Source: Thiobacillus sp. (lineage in GTDB: Bacteria; Pseudomonadota; Gammaproteobacteria; Burkholderiales; Thiobacillaceae). From it: a stretch of DNA of 39,501 nt. Position numbers and translations under genes: made by a program. Of this stretch, positions 8,607 to 16,720 are shown piece by piece. Position 1 is the stretch's first letter. Each line of letters begins with the position of its first letter. Below the pieces are notes generated by a model, which worked only from the letters and a program-made list of their open reading frames with translations, ran no database searches and was not told the origin of the DNA. The stretch is taken from the NCBI GenBank assembly GCA_021166845.1, contig JAJPEP010000058.1, positions 1 to 39,501 on the forward strand. Direction: 5' to 3'.

Positions 8607-8862
8607 ATCCGTCCGCAAGGAACTGGCGGCGCTGGCCGCCAAGCCGGAACACGAAATCGACTTATCCGACCTTCCGGCCACAACCGAGAAAGACTGGCAC
8701 GACGCGACGCGCGGAAAATTCTATCGCCCGATCAAACAGCAATTGACCGTACGCATCGATGCTGACGTGCTGGAATGGTTGAAGAGTCAAGGCAAGGGCT
8801 ATCAAAGCCGCCTGAACGAGATTTTGCGGGCGGCCATGCTCGACAAGGAACGGCATCAGTGA
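8590..8862 (+). CDS. brnA: BrnA-family antitoxin, abutting ispH
   Basis: The 90-residue product has the BrnA C-terminal ribbon-helix-helix: [20 protein letters not shown] followed by [12 protein letters not shown]. This is a dimeric DNA-binding fold that normally represses the brnTA promoter and binds BrnT. AAAGGAAAATTT precedes the ATG. Its stop TGA (8860-8862) overlaps the GTG start of ispH (8859-8861), so ispH translation may be coupled to this antitoxin. The partner toxin upstream carries a nonsense codon, leaving the antitoxin as an orphan. Confidence 0.88.
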   Translation: MNKIPESVRKELAALAAKPEHEIDLSDLPATTEKDWHDATRGKFYRPIKQQLTVRIDADVLEWLKSQGKGYQSRLNEILRAAMLDKERHQ

Positions 8863-9785
8863 CTCCCACCATTCTTCTCGCCAACCCCCGCGGCTTCTGC
8901 GCCGGCGTCGACCGTGCCATCGCCATCGTCGAGTCGGCGCTTGCAAAATTCGGCGCGCCGATCTACGTGCGGCACGAAGTCGTCCACAATACCTACGTCG
9001 TCAACAACCTCAAGGCCAAGGGCGCGATCTTCGTCGAAGAACTCGACGAGGTCCCCACCGGCGCTACTGTCATCTTCAGCGCGCACGGCGTGTCGCAGGC
9101 GGTACGCATGGAGGCCGAGGCGCGCGGGCTGAACGTATTCGACGCCACCTGCCCGCTGGTCACCAAGGTGCACGTCGAAGTCAGCAAGATGCGCGGCAAG
9201 GGACTGGAAATCGTGATGATCGGCCACAAGGGTCACCCTGAAGTCGAGGGCACCCTGGGCCAGTCGAGCGGCGGCATGTACCTGGTCGAAACACCGGAAG
9301 ACGTCGCCAGCCTGCAGGTGACCGACCCCGACAAGCTCGCCTACGTCACCCAGACCACGCTGTCCGTCGACGATGCCGCGCGCGTGGTCGATGCCCTGCG
9401 CGCGCGCTTCCCCAACATCGCCGGACCGAAAAAGGACGACATCTGCTACGCCACGCAAAACCGCCAGGATGCCGTCAAGGCGCTGGCGCCGCAGTGCGAT
9501 GTGGTGATCGTGGTGGGCTCGCCCACCAGTTCGAACTCCAACCGGCTGCGGGAAGTTGCGAAGAACCTGGACGTAGCGGCCTACATGGTCGACAACGCGT
9601 CGGAAATCCAGCCCGAGTGGGTGGCGGGAAAAGACCGGGTCGGGCTCACGGCTGGCGCCTCGGCCCCGGAAATTCTGGTGCGCGCGGTGATCGAGCGGTT
9701 GAGTGAACTTGGAATCGGCTCGGTGGAAAATCTCGACGGCGCCGAGGAAAAAGTGGCGTTCGCCCTGCCGAAAGGCCTGGCTTGA
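8859..9785 (+). CDS. ispH: 4-hydroxy-3-methylbut-2-enyl diphosphate reductase (IspH)
   Basis: The 308-residue iron-sulfur enzyme catalyses the last step of the MEP pathway, reducing HMBPP to IPP and DMAPP. The three cluster cysteines are in [25 protein letters not shown] and [14 protein letters not shown]. The conserved [17 protein letters not shown] and [11 protein letters not shown] motifs are present. The start is GTG at 8859, with AAGGAA about 8 nt upstream. A longer frame from 8775 would run inside brnA and is rejected. The gene is complete and probably essential, yet its start is embedded in the brnA stop. A terminator follows at 9825. Confidence 0.95.
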   Translation: MTPTILLANPRGFCAGVDRAIAIVESALAKFGAPIYVRHEVVHNTYVVNNLKAKGAIFVEELDEVPTGATVIFSAHGVSQAVRMEAEARGLNVFDATCPLVTKVHVEVSKMRGKGLEIVMIGHKGHPEVEGTLGQSSGGMYLVETPEDVASLQVTDPDKLAYVTQTTLSVDDAARVVDALRARFPNIAGPKKDDICYATQNRQDAVKALAPQCDVVIVVGSPTSSNSNRLREVAKNLDVAAYMVDNASEIQPEWVAGKDRVGLTAGASAPEILVRAVIERLSELGIGSVENLDGAEEKVAFALPKGLA

Positions 9786-9824
9786 ACGCCTGAACCATCC
9801 GGCAACACATTGCAATCCAAACAA

Positions 9825-9857
9825 AAAGGAGGCGCTACCTGGTAGCGCCCCTTTTTT
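9825..9857 (+). terminator. ispH terminator built from a REP palindrome
   Basis: GGCGCTACC and GGTAGCGCC are perfect 9-nt arms around a single T. They are preceded by AAAAGGA and followed by CCCTTTTTT. The structure is a good intrinsic terminator 40 nt after the ispH stop. Its core matches the GGACGCTAC REP family at 10063, 10676, 10789 and 12098. Confidence 0.8.
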
Positions 9858-9899
9858 AAACCTAAAAGAGCGCTGATTCATTCGATATGGCTGTCATTG

Positions 9900-10020
9900 C
9901 GAGCGCAGCGAAGCAATCCAGCGTATTGATCAAACGGGCATTTCTAAATTGCCCTAAAGGACTCCGATCCACTATGGGCTGAAGCCCACGTGGAATCGTA
10001 TGCCGCGTCGCTGCGCTCCT
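9900..10020 (+). repeat. Long dispersed repeat, family C, copy 2
   Basis: This is the inverted partner of 7361-7477. It is preceded directly by a family A arm (9893-9921), which partly overlaps it. The 9786-10139 spacer holds only the ispH terminator, this element, a GGTAGCGTCC palindrome and the brnTA promoter. I see no gene there. Confidence 0.8.
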
Positions 10021-10062
10021 CGCCCAGGCAGCGTCAAGCCTCGGGGCAACGCGCTCGCTGAG

Positions 10063-10095
10063 AAAAAAGGGTAGCGTCCGGTAGCGTCCCCTTTT
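10063..10095. repeat. REP element, family D (GGACGCTAC)
   Basis: AAAAGGG and CCCCTTTT flank two direct TAGCGTCC units, an imperfect version of the palindrome seen at 12098-12121. It lies just upstream of the brnT/brnA promoter. Confidence 0.7.
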
Positions 10096-10103
10096 AAGCA
10101 ATC

Positions 10104-10132
10104 TTGACCGAAATTATTATTGTACATACACT
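10104..10132 (+). promoter_or_regulatory. brnTA promoter, possibly leaderless
   Basis: TTGACC (10104-10109), a 17-nt spacer and TACACT (10127-10132) make a good sigma-70 promoter. The brnT ATG is at 10140, where transcription would be expected to start, and there is no Shine-Dalgarno. The mRNA may therefore be leaderless. The spacer contains TGTACATAC, also seen before the gene at 7535. Confidence 0.55.
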
Positions 10133-10139
10133 ATATTAG

Positions 10140-10418
10140 ATGGAAATCACCTACGACTCCGCCAAGAATGACCGCAACATACGCGAACGCGGGCTGTCCT
10201 TCGCACGGGTTTCGGAGGTCGATTTCAATACTGCGCTGATATTCCCGGACTCCCGGAAGGAGTACGGCGAAACCCGCTACATCGCCCTATGCTATCTGGA
10301 TGGCCGGTTGCATGTACTGTGTTTTACCGAGACCGGAATGGGAATACGGGTTATCAGTTTCCGCAAGGCAAACGCAAGAGAGGTAAAAAGACATGGCAAG
10401 CCGCAAACCATTGATTGA
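10140..10418 (+). CDS. brnT: BrnT-family ribonuclease toxin
   Basis: The 92-residue product begins MEITYDSAKNDRNIRERGLSF, matching the BrnT pattern of a short strand and an Asp-x-x-Lys-Asn-x-x-Asn helix. It continues with FPDSRKEYGETRYIALCYLD and IRVISFRKANAREV, the basic C-terminal strand and helix that carry the ribonuclease residues. BrnT is a RelE-like fold that halts translation by cleaving RNA. The ATG at 10140 follows a good promoter without a leader. The gene overlaps brnA by 26 nt. Unlike the copy at 8322, this one is intact. Confidence 0.88.
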   Translation: MEITYDSAKNDRNIRERGLSFARVSEVDFNTALIFPDSRKEYGETRYIALCYLDGRLHVLCFTETGMGIRVISFRKANAREVKRHGKPQTID

Positions 10419-10671
10419 CGAGGACGGCGAAGTCCGTGAACTGACTGCCGAAGAGTTGGGAAAATTCAGGCCCGCCGCCGAGGCGCTGCCGCCATCGCTC
10501 ATCAAAAAGCTTGGGGTACGCGGGCGCCCCAAGTCGGCGGTCACCAAAGAGCGCATTACCATCCGCTTATCCCGTGAGGTGGTCGAAACCTTCCGTGCAA
10601 CCGGCGAAGGCTGGCAAACCCGTATGGACGAAGCCTTGCGGGAATACGTCAAAGAGCACCGTTTGGGCTAA
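10393..10671 (+). CDS. brnA: BrnA-family antitoxin
   Basis: The 92-residue partner of the preceding toxin has a charged N-terminal half (LIDEDGEVRELTAEELGKF), expected to wrap the toxin. Its C-terminal ribbon-helix-helix, ERITIRLSREVVETFRATGE then WQTRMDEALREYV, should bind the brnTA promoter. It overlaps brnT by 26 nt. The stop is followed within 5 nt by a REP arm, which may end the transcript. Sequence similarity to the BrnA at 8590 is confined to the fold, so this is not a recent duplicate. Confidence 0.87.
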   Translation: MASRKPLIDEDGEVRELTAEELGKFRPAAEALPPSLIKKLGVRGRPKSAVTKERITIRLSREVVETFRATGEGWQTRMDEALREYVKEHRLG

Positions 10672-10675
10672 CAGC

Positions 10676-10805
10676 GGCAAAGGGGACGCTATGCAGCGGC
10701 TTGAGTACTGGTACCCGGTTGCAATCCGTCGTCGGTTGCAGGAACGGCAACCAGGTGAACATGGTTGGTCATGAGCACAAACAAAGGGTAGCGTCCCCTT
10801 TTGCC
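10676..10805 (-). mobile_element. REP pair enclosing a RAYT transposase remnant
   Basis: Arms at 10676-10691 (GGCAAAGGGGACGCTA) and 10789-10805 are reverse complements apart from one extra base. Between them on the minus strand is a 29-codon frame (10689-10778) reading VLMTNHVHLVAVPATDDGL. The MTNHVHLV block is the HUH active-site motif of REP-associated tyrosine transposases (TnpA_REP/Y1 family). Everything else of the enzyme, including the catalytic Tyr, is missing, so this is a decayed, non-autonomous unit. The same REP core is repeated nearby. Confidence 0.7.
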
Positions 10806-10881
10806 TGCAATGTCCCTAAAACGCTGCAAAATACTAAGCTGGAAACCGTGCTGACACAGACTAGCTACTAAAGGAGAAATC

Positions 10882-11127
10882 ATGACCATTGTGCAAATCA
10901 CCTTGCCCGACCAATTGGCGCAGGAGGCGAAGCAGGCCGGGCTGTTGTCGCAAACGGCGCTGGTGAAGCTGTTACGTGAGCAGTTGCAGGCAAGACACCA
11001 GGATGCATTTTTTGCGGCGATGGAGCGGATGGAGCAGTTCGAAGAACCGCCCGCGATGCCGCCAGAGGAAGTGGCCGGGGAGATTCGCGCCATGCGCGAA
11101 GCGCGGCGCGCCAAGGCCGCCGGTTGA
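10882..11127 (+). CDS. VapB-like antitoxin of a PIN toxin
   Basis: The 81-residue product starts MTIVQITLPDQLAQEAKQAG and continues with a helical LLSQTALVKLLREQLQ, which suggests a ribbon-helix-helix or related dimeric DNA-binding domain. The Glu/Pro/Ala-rich C-terminus (FEEPPAMPPEEVAGEIRAMR) would bind toxin. A strong AAGGAG precedes the ATG. Its stop overlaps the toxin start as TGATG. It is assigned as an antitoxin mainly from that coupling with a PIN-domain gene. The toxin is now frameshifted. Confidence 0.75.
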   Translation: MTIVQITLPDQLAQEAKQAGLLSQTALVKLLREQLQARHQDAFFAAMERMEQFEEPPAMPPEEVAGEIRAMREARRAKAAG

Positions 11128-11613
11128 TGCGGCTGGTGCTGGATACCAATGTGGTCGCCTCAGCGATGTTGTGGGGTGGCAGTCCGAAGCTGCTGCTTCA
11201 GGCGGGGCGCGAGAAGCGAATTGGGCTTTTTACCAGCGTGCCGATGCTGGCGGAATTGACCGACATCCTCGCCCGCCCCAAATTCGAGAAGAAGATCGCG
11301 GCTTCAATGCTGACGCTTGATCAATTGGTGGATGGTTACGCAGAGTTGGCGCGGGTGGTGCTGCCGACCCGCATCAAAATCGGCTCCATCACGTAGCCCT
11401 CCAACTGGTTACGCAGAGTTGGCGCGGGTGGTGCTGCCGCCCTCCACGCTGCGCATCGTGTCCGACCCGGACGACGATGTGGTGATCGGTACGGCGCTCG
11501 CAGCGAAAGCTGATCTGCTCGTGACCGGGGATCGAATGCTGCTCTCGGTGGCCAAGTATCAAAGTGTCAGGATCGTAAGCGTGGCCGAGGCGCTGCAAGT
11601 GATAGCGGCCTAG
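11127..11613 (+). pseudogene. vapC: PIN-domain toxin gene disrupted by a 73-bp duplication
   Basis: The frame opens MRLVLDTNVVASAMLWGGSP, a PIN nuclease start with the first acidic residue in DTN, and continues to a conserved Glu (MLAELTDIL). It is then thrown out of frame near 11366 and stops at 11396. The remainder, SDPDDDVVIGTALAAKADLL then TGDRML, with the later PIN acidic residues, is intact in the +1 frame to 11613. A 34-nt segment is present twice (11333-11366 and 11406-11439), offset by 73 nt. Removing 73 nt restores a single frame of about 138 residues. The active site is split, so the toxin is probably dead. Confidence 0.88.
11333..11439 (+). repeat. 34-nt direct repeat inside vapC
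   Basis: Identical 34-nt copies lie at 11333-11366 and 11406-11439. The 39 nt between them has no match elsewhere in vapC. The exact identity points to a recent event. Recombination between the copies would delete 73 nt and repair the gene. Confidence 0.9.
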
Positions 11614-11682
11614 CAATGACTCGGCGCGCTCAATAAGCCAAGCCTGACAACAGGCGTAAAAGGGGCCTCCAGACATAAGCTC

Positions 11683-11772
11683 GCCACCGTCATCTTCAGC
11701 GCGCACGGCGTGTCGCAGGCGGTTCGCGAAGAAGCTGGGGCGCGCGGGCTGAACGTGTTCGGCGCCACTTGT
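11683..11772 (+). pseudogene. Internal fragment of ispH
   Basis: Thirty codons ([20 protein letters not shown] then [10 protein letters not shown]) match ispH 9063-9152 at about 85 percent DNA identity, same orientation, ending exactly at the second cluster Cys before a stop. Sequence on either side is unrelated to ispH. It is a piece of a diverged ispH copy, not a simple recent duplicate of the gene at 8859. The surrounding 11614-11886 stretch holds no other gene. Confidence 0.85.
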
Positions 11773-11847
11773 AGACGCACACGCAAGGGGTAGGCCGCAG
11801 TTGCAAGGCCGCTGAAGCGGCACGGCACCCTCGCCGCAATTTTCGCG

Positions 11848-11871
11848 CCGATGTACTCTCCACTACATCGG
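11848..11871. promoter_or_regulatory. Operator-like inverted repeat before HTH gene
   Basis: CCGATGTA and TACATCGG are perfect 8-nt arms around an 8-nt spacer, placed just before the GAGGAA ribosome site (11875-11880) and the GTG start at 11887. The position is right for autorepression by the encoded HTH protein. Confidence 0.6.
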
Positions 11872-11886
11872 ACCGAGGAAATAATC

Positions 11887-12075
11887 GTGTCTGACCCTGA
11901 GGTTTCCCGGAAGCGCTTGGGGCTGAGCCAGGCCGAATTCTCGCAGCGGATCGATGTCCCGCTTGACACCATCCGCAACTGGGAACAAGGCAAACGCTGC
12001 CCGACCGGTGCGGCAAAAGCACTGCTCAAGGTGTTGAACAAAGCGCCAGAGGCGGCCTTGGCGGCGCTTGATTAG
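11887..12075 (+). CDS. Small HTH (XRE/HigA-like) regulator
   Basis: The 62-residue product is almost only a helix-turn-helix: SRKRLGLSQAEFSQRIDVPL then DTIRNWEQGKRCPTGAAKAL, as in the C-terminal half of HigA2/NadS-type antitoxins. I chose the GTG at 11887 because GAGGAA lies 6 nt upstream; an ATG at 11851 would place the operator inside the gene. No toxin gene is next to it, only an ispH fragment upstream. It is either a solitary antitoxin or an N-terminally shortened remnant. A perfect inverted repeat upstream suggests it still controls itself. Confidence 0.7.
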   Translation: MSDPEVSRKRLGLSQAEFSQRIDVPLDTIRNWEQGKRCPTGAAKALLKVLNKAPEAALAALD

Positions 12076-12097
12076 GGGGCAAAGGAAGAAGGGACAC

Positions 12098-12121
12098 AAA
12101 GGGGACGCTACTGTAGCGTCC
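12098..12121. repeat. REP element, family D, perfect palindrome
   Basis: GGACGCTAC and GTAGCGTCC are perfect arms around one T, preceded by AAAGG. It lies between the convergent HTH gene and pilE and could serve as a terminator for either. It is the cleanest copy of the family linked here to the RAYT remnant. Confidence 0.85.
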
Positions 12122-12161
12122 TATGCTCCTCTTTCCCCACCCTAACCTCATGATTCTGAAA

Positions 12162-12593
12162 TCACCAGCACCCGGCTGTAGTCGGCGTTTGCGCCCCGGT
12201 ATTTGACAGGGTCATGGTTCCGCAGCTGTCGTTGTCCTGCCCCGTGGTAGGAGCAGCCCGCAGGGTGAAGGTCGTCGCCGTTGGTCCTGCGGAAAAACTG
12301 ATGTTGTATTTGATCGCGCTTCCGGCCGCCCCCTTGGGCGACACATTCGACAACAAGGCCCCGCCGACATACGTACCGTTGGTCGTGAAATAGCGCTCCA
12401 TGAACTGCGCCGTTTCAGTGAGGACGGCCTGCGCCTCGGCGCGGTTCGCCCGCAGCACGTATTGCTGGTACGACGGGTAGGCAATAGCGGCCAATATTCC
12501 AATGATCGCGACGACGATCATGAGCTCAATCAGCGTGAAGCCAGATGCCTGTTTACGCGCACAAAAAGCGTGGCCCTCGTTCTTGTTTTTCAT
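12162..12593 (-). CDS. pilE: Type IV pilin-like protein PilE
   Basis: The 143-residue prepilin has a short leader ending in Gly, then [20 protein letters not shown], the class III signal with Glu5 and the hydrophobic helix. PilD would cleave after the Gly and N-methylate Phe1. Two C-terminal Cys (NDSCGTM and TAGCW) can form the D-region disulfide. I use the ATG at 12591-12593, with AGGA just upstream, and not the longer in-frame start at 12623 that overlaps the end of pilY1. It is the last gene of the minor pilin operon and is probably a minor pilin (PilE) incorporated with PilX/V/W and PilY1. Confidence 0.92.
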   Translation of the reverse strand: MKNKNEGHAFCARKQASGFTLIELMIVVAIIGILAAIAYPSYQQYVLRANRAEAQAVLTETAQFMERYFTTNGTYVGGALLSNVSPKGAAGSAIKYNISFSAGPTATTFTLRAAPTTGQDNDSCGTMTLSNTGAQTPTTAGCW

Positions 12594-12622
12594 GCCTGTC
12601 CTTTCGATCATCGAATCGACCA

Positions 12623-15600
12623 TTACTGAAGCTGCCGCCAGGAACTGCGCGGATTGCTCGTTCCGGATTTTTCAGTGGTGACGCTGATTCCCTTCTTGAT
12701 ATCCGAATTGAATTTGAATTCCTTGGAACCCGCAGTGATGACGGTAGGCTGGTTGAGCGACATCGAACCAGATTTTTTGCCTGCGGCAGGGGATTCAATA
12801 TCATTACCCTTGGCATCTTTGCCGGTAACGACGTTGTCATCTTCATCGATTGAATTGTCGTTGTTCATATCCAAGGCGTTGTAAGTCAGATTGCCCCCCG
12901 TCGCGGCATCCAGCTCCATCAGCCAGCCCGTCCCCCCCAACACACAGGGATCAGCTGACGGAATGGACGTATTGAAGATCACCCGGCCGTAACGCAGCAG
13001 GGGTACGCTCAGAACACGCTCGCCCTGTGCCGTTTTTGAAGGTGGGAGCAGATCCAGATACCAGCCCTGCTGGGATTTCCAGTTCACGGTTTCGCTGCTC
13101 ACCACGCGGGCATTCGCGTCCTCATATTCGATGGTTTGCGCCTGCAAATTCTTGCTTAAAACCACCTTGTCTTCGTCCAGCAGACCGTAAAACGTTTGTT
13201 TCGTCTTGTCGAGTTCGTCACCGGCAAGCAGGTAACGTCCCGTGCCGAAATAGATCATCGCCTTGCCCGAAGAATCGGCTGGTGCAGGACCCACCTCAAC
13301 CGGTGCGGTAATGGGCTGCCCCACCGCGGTAAACATGGGGTCACCACCAAGCGCGATGCCCCATGTTCCCGTGGAAACATCGAATTTCCACAAATTCCCC
13401 AGCAGATCCCCGGCAAAGATCGCATCGATGATGCGGTCGCCGTCGTAATCGACCAGGCTGGGCGTTGACATGCCGTTCTGGGTCGTGGTCGAGGTACACG
13501 TCCCTTCTCCGGTGTCAAAGAAATTTACATTGGAAGGCGCATCGATCTGCACCATGAACAAGGCTGACCTGCAGTTCGCGCTACCATAGCCGTTGCCAAA
13601 CACAGCGTAATATTTCCCGTCATTGAAACGGCCGATTGCCGCGCTGCCCACGGGATAACCCATGTCATTGAGCGTGCTGCCAGCAGTGGCATTCGCGCCA
13701 TCAAACTCCCACAGCACGTCCGATCCATCAAAGTTATCCGTGGCGAAATTCTTGGTGATATCGAGTGCAAACACGCCACGCCCACCCGCGCCCAGCGGCG
13801 TGACCAGTACGGTTTTCCATGCACTTCCGCCATAGTAGACATCGCCCATGGTCGGCGCGCCGTCCACATAATATTTATGGCTATAGCTTGGCTTCGCCAG
13901 ATAGGGAAGATTTGCGTAAACCAGCGCAGGCACATAGGCGAACAACTCGCTGCCATCGCTGGCCTTGAACGCATGGAGCATTCCGTCATTGGCCCCCACG
14001 TAAATCATTGCGGCCTTGCTGGGTTTCCCTTCGAAATAAGTCACATAGTCCGTTCCCTCTGAACCGCTCAGCTTGTCATAGCCGAAATTCTCCTCGCTCA
14101 CGAACAGCGGGTCGGAGTTGACGATATCGCCCAGCAGGGAAGTGCGGTTGCGGAATGTGCATGTGCCGCAAGCGCTCTGCTCTTTGGTTTGATCGCCACG
14201 CAGGTAATCCAGCACATATTCGGAGCCCAAAACCGTTTGCTGAGCGCTGCTTATGCTGTCCCAGGAGAAATCCACGCCGGTCGAGCCATCGAACGTCTTG
14301 ATGTTGCGGCTGGCTGCAGCCGGGATATTGGCGCTGGCCGTCCACTGGGAGGCGCCCAAGGCGCCTTCGTCCGTAACCGCAAAAGCCTCCAGTTCCCCGG
14401 TCCAGTTTCCCGAGTCGAAACTCGCCTGGTAAATATTGGTGGTGGTATCAAGACGCCTGGAGTTGGTGGCGATCGACGCAGCTGACGAACTGCGGCTGAT
14501 GATGTTGTCCACCATGTCCTGCATGGCATCGCTGAGCGACTTGGGGTCTTCCGCGCTGAAGAACAGGCCGCGCCCGTTGATGGCGGCATGCCAGAGGTCG
14601 GCGACGTTGCCGGGCTTGCCTACGCTACCGGTTGTACCGACGGTAGTACCGGTATCGGGCCAACTGATCCCACCTGTAGCCAAGGCAAGGGAGGGATAGC
14701 TTCCTGTATAGGTGTCCCCTGCCCAGGTGAGTGCTGGACTCAAGGTGGGCAAGGTGGTGGTCAACCCCAGTCCAACGGTATACGTCACCATGTGCTGCCA
14801 GCTGGCAGGGTCGTTCTTTGGGTCGAAATAATCTGCTGTGGGGATGGTTTTGCCATCTTCGACCAGCTTGTCCAGCGCACGCGGGCTGCGCGGAACGTTG
14901 TCGGTCAGATTCGTGCGCAGGTCGTTGGCCCAGTAATAGAATGCGACATCGGCCAAAGACCCGGAGTTATTGTCGGCAAAGGGTGGGGCGGGTGAATAGC
15001 TGGTGCCGTCAGGCAATGTCTTGGATGTGTTATCCACATTTTCGCCATCCGTAGCCGGATTGCTGGCGGCACTGCCGTTCCATATCCCGTCCGTCATCAT
15101 GATGGTGTAATTTGACCGGCAGGAATGCTGGGTTCCAACGGTGACCTGGGGGTCCTCTGCGTACGGGCTGTTCACGACTGCGGTCGATTTGCTGTAATAC
15201 TCGCCAACCCGTCCCAATGCCAAACGCAATGGCGTGCCGCCGTTCGCCGGCAGCTTCTCTAGCCATTTGAAAAAGTTCTCCTTATGGCTGCTTGCGCTCA
15301 GAGCACGTATGCTATTGTTAACCTTTGTGCCATCCCAGCCCGCACACCCTGTGCCGGAGAAGTCATCGCAACTACTATTCAATGCCTGCCATGCCAAGCG
15401 CATGGAGCCCGGCAAGTTGTTGAACGCGCGCGTTGCCGCACTGACGGTAGCCAGGTTGCGTGTGCGATAAAAGGAATACCAGTTGGCGAAATTCTGCTGC
15501 TCACTGGCGCCGACTGCCGTGTACACGTAGCAGTCCTCGTTGGTCTTAGAAATGCCACCTCCGGTGCAGCTTCCGCCGCCCGTCTCGTAACGATAATAGT

Positions 15601-16144
15601 AAGCAGCGGCCTCGACCTCAGCGCCACTGAATCGCTTGTCGGATCCCGTATCAACAGCGGCATGCCGGGCAAAGCACTGATTGGACTTTGGCTGAAAACC
15701 AAATGAAGGCTGATAAGCACTGGCCAGGTTTACCGCCGTGGAACTGGTGTCAAAACCATTGGTATACGCGCTGCCGTAAGACGTGGTGTAAGGCGTCCCG
15801 TCGGATTTCAGCGGTGGCAGGTACGTGGTGCTGGGATTGTAGTACTGGACGTTGTAATCCCCGGACAGAAAGTATCTTTTGGTTTCGCTGCCATCGTAGT
15901 CAGAAAAAATCGAGTATTTACATACGCTGGTCACCCTTGCGTTTTTGCCCATTGTGTCCGGCACATAGCCCCAGGCCATCGAACCCGAGTCGTCCAGGGT
16001 CACCACCAGGTTGGGCGCGACCCCACCCGCCAGGTACAGGGGCGCGGACGGCAGCGCGATTGGAGCCACGGCCTGCGCGGTCAATGCGGGAAAAAGCAGG
16101 GCAGCCGCAAGGCTGAAAGACCGGATCGGATGGCAGGTTTTCAT
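12623..16144 (-). CDS. pilY1: Type IV pilus tip adhesin PilY1
   Basis: The 1173-residue secreted protein has a signal peptide (about 1-25, ending LTAQA) and an N-terminal von Willebrand A-like region with a DxSxS MIDAS motif (DDSGSM, D51/S53/S55). Its C-terminal PilC/PilY1 beta-propeller starts near [11 protein letters not shown] and includes [19 protein letters not shown]. Two Asp-rich calcium-type loops are visible: [12 protein letters not shown] near residue 896 and [12 protein letters not shown] near 1091. PilY1 works at the pilus tip in adhesion and surface sensing and supports pilus extension. AAGGAG lies about 5 nt before the ATG. The length is typical. Confidence 0.95.
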   Translation of the reverse strand: MKTCHPIRSFSLAAALLFPALTAQAVAPIALPSAPLYLAGGVAPNLVVTLDDSGSMAWGYVPDTMGKNARVTSVCKYSIFSDYDGSETKRYFLSGDYNVQYYNPSTTYLPPLKSDGTPYTTSYGSAYTNGFDTSSTAVNLASAYQPSFGFQPKSNQCFARHAAVDTGSDKRFSGAEVEAAAYYYRYETGGGSCTGGGISKTNEDCYVYTAVGASEQQNFANWYSFYRTRNLATVSAATRAFNNLPGSMRLAWQALNSSCDDFSGTGCAGWDGTKVNNSIRALSASSHKENFFKWLEKLPANGGTPLRLALGRVGEYYSKSTAVVNSPYAEDPQVTVGTQHSCRSNYTIMMTDGIWNGSAASNPATDGENVDNTSKTLPDGTSYSPAPPFADNNSGSLADVAFYYWANDLRTNLTDNVPRSPRALDKLVEDGKTIPTADYFDPKNDPASWQHMVTYTVGLGLTTTLPTLSPALTWAGDTYTGSYPSLALATGGISWPDTGTTVGTTGSVGKPGNVADLWHAAINGRGLFFSAEDPKSLSDAMQDMVDNIISRSSSAASIATNSRRLDTTTNIYQASFDSGNWTGELEAFAVTDEGALGASQWTASANIPAAASRNIKTFDGSTGVDFSWDSISSAQQTVLGSEYVLDYLRGDQTKEQSACGTCTFRNRTSLLGDIVNSDPLFVSEENFGYDKLSGSEGTDYVTYFEGKPSKAAMIYVGANDGMLHAFKASDGSELFAYVPALVYANLPYLAKPSYSHKYYVDGAPTMGDVYYGGSAWKTVLVTPLGAGGRGVFALDITKNFATDNFDGSDVLWEFDGANATAGSTLNDMGYPVGSAAIGRFNDGKYYAVFGNGYGSANCRSALFMVQIDAPSNVNFFDTGEGTCTSTTTQNGMSTPSLVDYDGDRIIDAIFAGDLLGNLWKFDVSTGTWGIALGGDPMFTAVGQPITAPVEVGPAPADSSGKAMIYFGTGRYLLAGDELDKTKQTFYGLLDEDKVVLSKNLQAQTIEYEDANARVVSSETVNWKSQQGWYLDLLPPSKTAQGERVLSVPLLRYGRVIFNTSIPSADPCVLGGTGWLMELDAATGGNLTYNALDMNNDNSIDEDDNVVTGKDAKGNDIESPAAGKKSGSMSLNQPTVITAGSKEFKFNSDIKKGISVTTEKSGTSNPRSSWRQLQ

Positions 16145-16175
16145 GACTACTCCTTGAGTATTGCAGCGTGGCTAC

Positions 16176-16709
16176 TTAAACGTTTCTACGGAAAGTGGTT
16201 TGCAAAATGACGCTGGAGGTGCCGTCGGCGCCGATGCCGCGCGTCGTGATGCGGAAGACCTCGCCGCCGCTGAGGGCTTTAAATGTCAAGCTGTCGTCGC
16301 CGCCACTCCCCCCATAGCCCGGCGGCAGCGCCTCGATGACAAAGCGCGCTTCCTTCACGCCGGCGAGAGCTCCGCTATACGCCACCGACTGCGCGGCCCA
16401 GTTATGGGTGCTTTTCCAGTAGTCGGCCGAAGCCCCATTGTCCAGTAGCGCGTAGTAGCCCACCGTGCTGCCGTTGAAGGGGGGCAAGCTCGGCTTTTCA
16501 AGTATTGCTTCGGCCGCGCGCACAGCCGCTTCCGCCCCCTGAAAAGCCGCATCGCGGCTGCGCGAATTGCCCGCCATGCGTTCTTCCAGCGTGGTCGACT
16601 GCATGGCGGCGAGGGCGATCAGGGTCAGCATCACCAGAAAAATCAGCCCCGTGATAAGGGCTACGCCAGCCTGCCGCTGTTTTCCGTTTTTGGATGGTTT
16701 GGTGTGCAT
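16176..16709 (-). CDS. pilX: Minor pilin PilX
   Basis: The 177-residue protein has a PilX N-terminus: a basic leader then GVALITGLIFLVMLTLIALA, with the cleavage-site Gly before Val but without Glu5, as in PilX/GspK-like pilins. It is followed by TTLEERMAGNSRSRDAAFQG AEAAVR, the typical PilX_N helix. It would prime pilus assembly together with PilV, PilW, PilE and PilY1. GGAGACAG lies just before the ATG. It is 31 nt upstream of pilY1 and 11 nt downstream of pilW, in one operon. Confidence 0.92.
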   Translation of the reverse strand: MHTKPSKNGKQRQAGVALITGLIFLVMLTLIALAAMQSTTLEERMAGNSRSRDAAFQGAEAAVRAAEAILEKPSLPPFNGSTVGYYALLDNGASADYWKSTHNWAAQSVAYSGALAGVKEARFVIEALPPGYGGSGGDDSLTFKALSGGEVFRITTRGIGADGTSSVILQTTFRRNV

Positions 16710-16720
16710 GGGTCTGTCTC

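Noticed and set aside
8775-8858. Longer ispH starting at 8775
   Set aside because: The extra 28 residues are the brnA gene in another frame and are not IspH-like; the GTG at 8859 has a good ribosome site.
7535-12075. Chromosomal integron cassette array
   Set aside because: The genes are small and of toxin-antitoxin type, but I found no attC-like palindromes between them, no intI, and the repeats differ from gap to gap.
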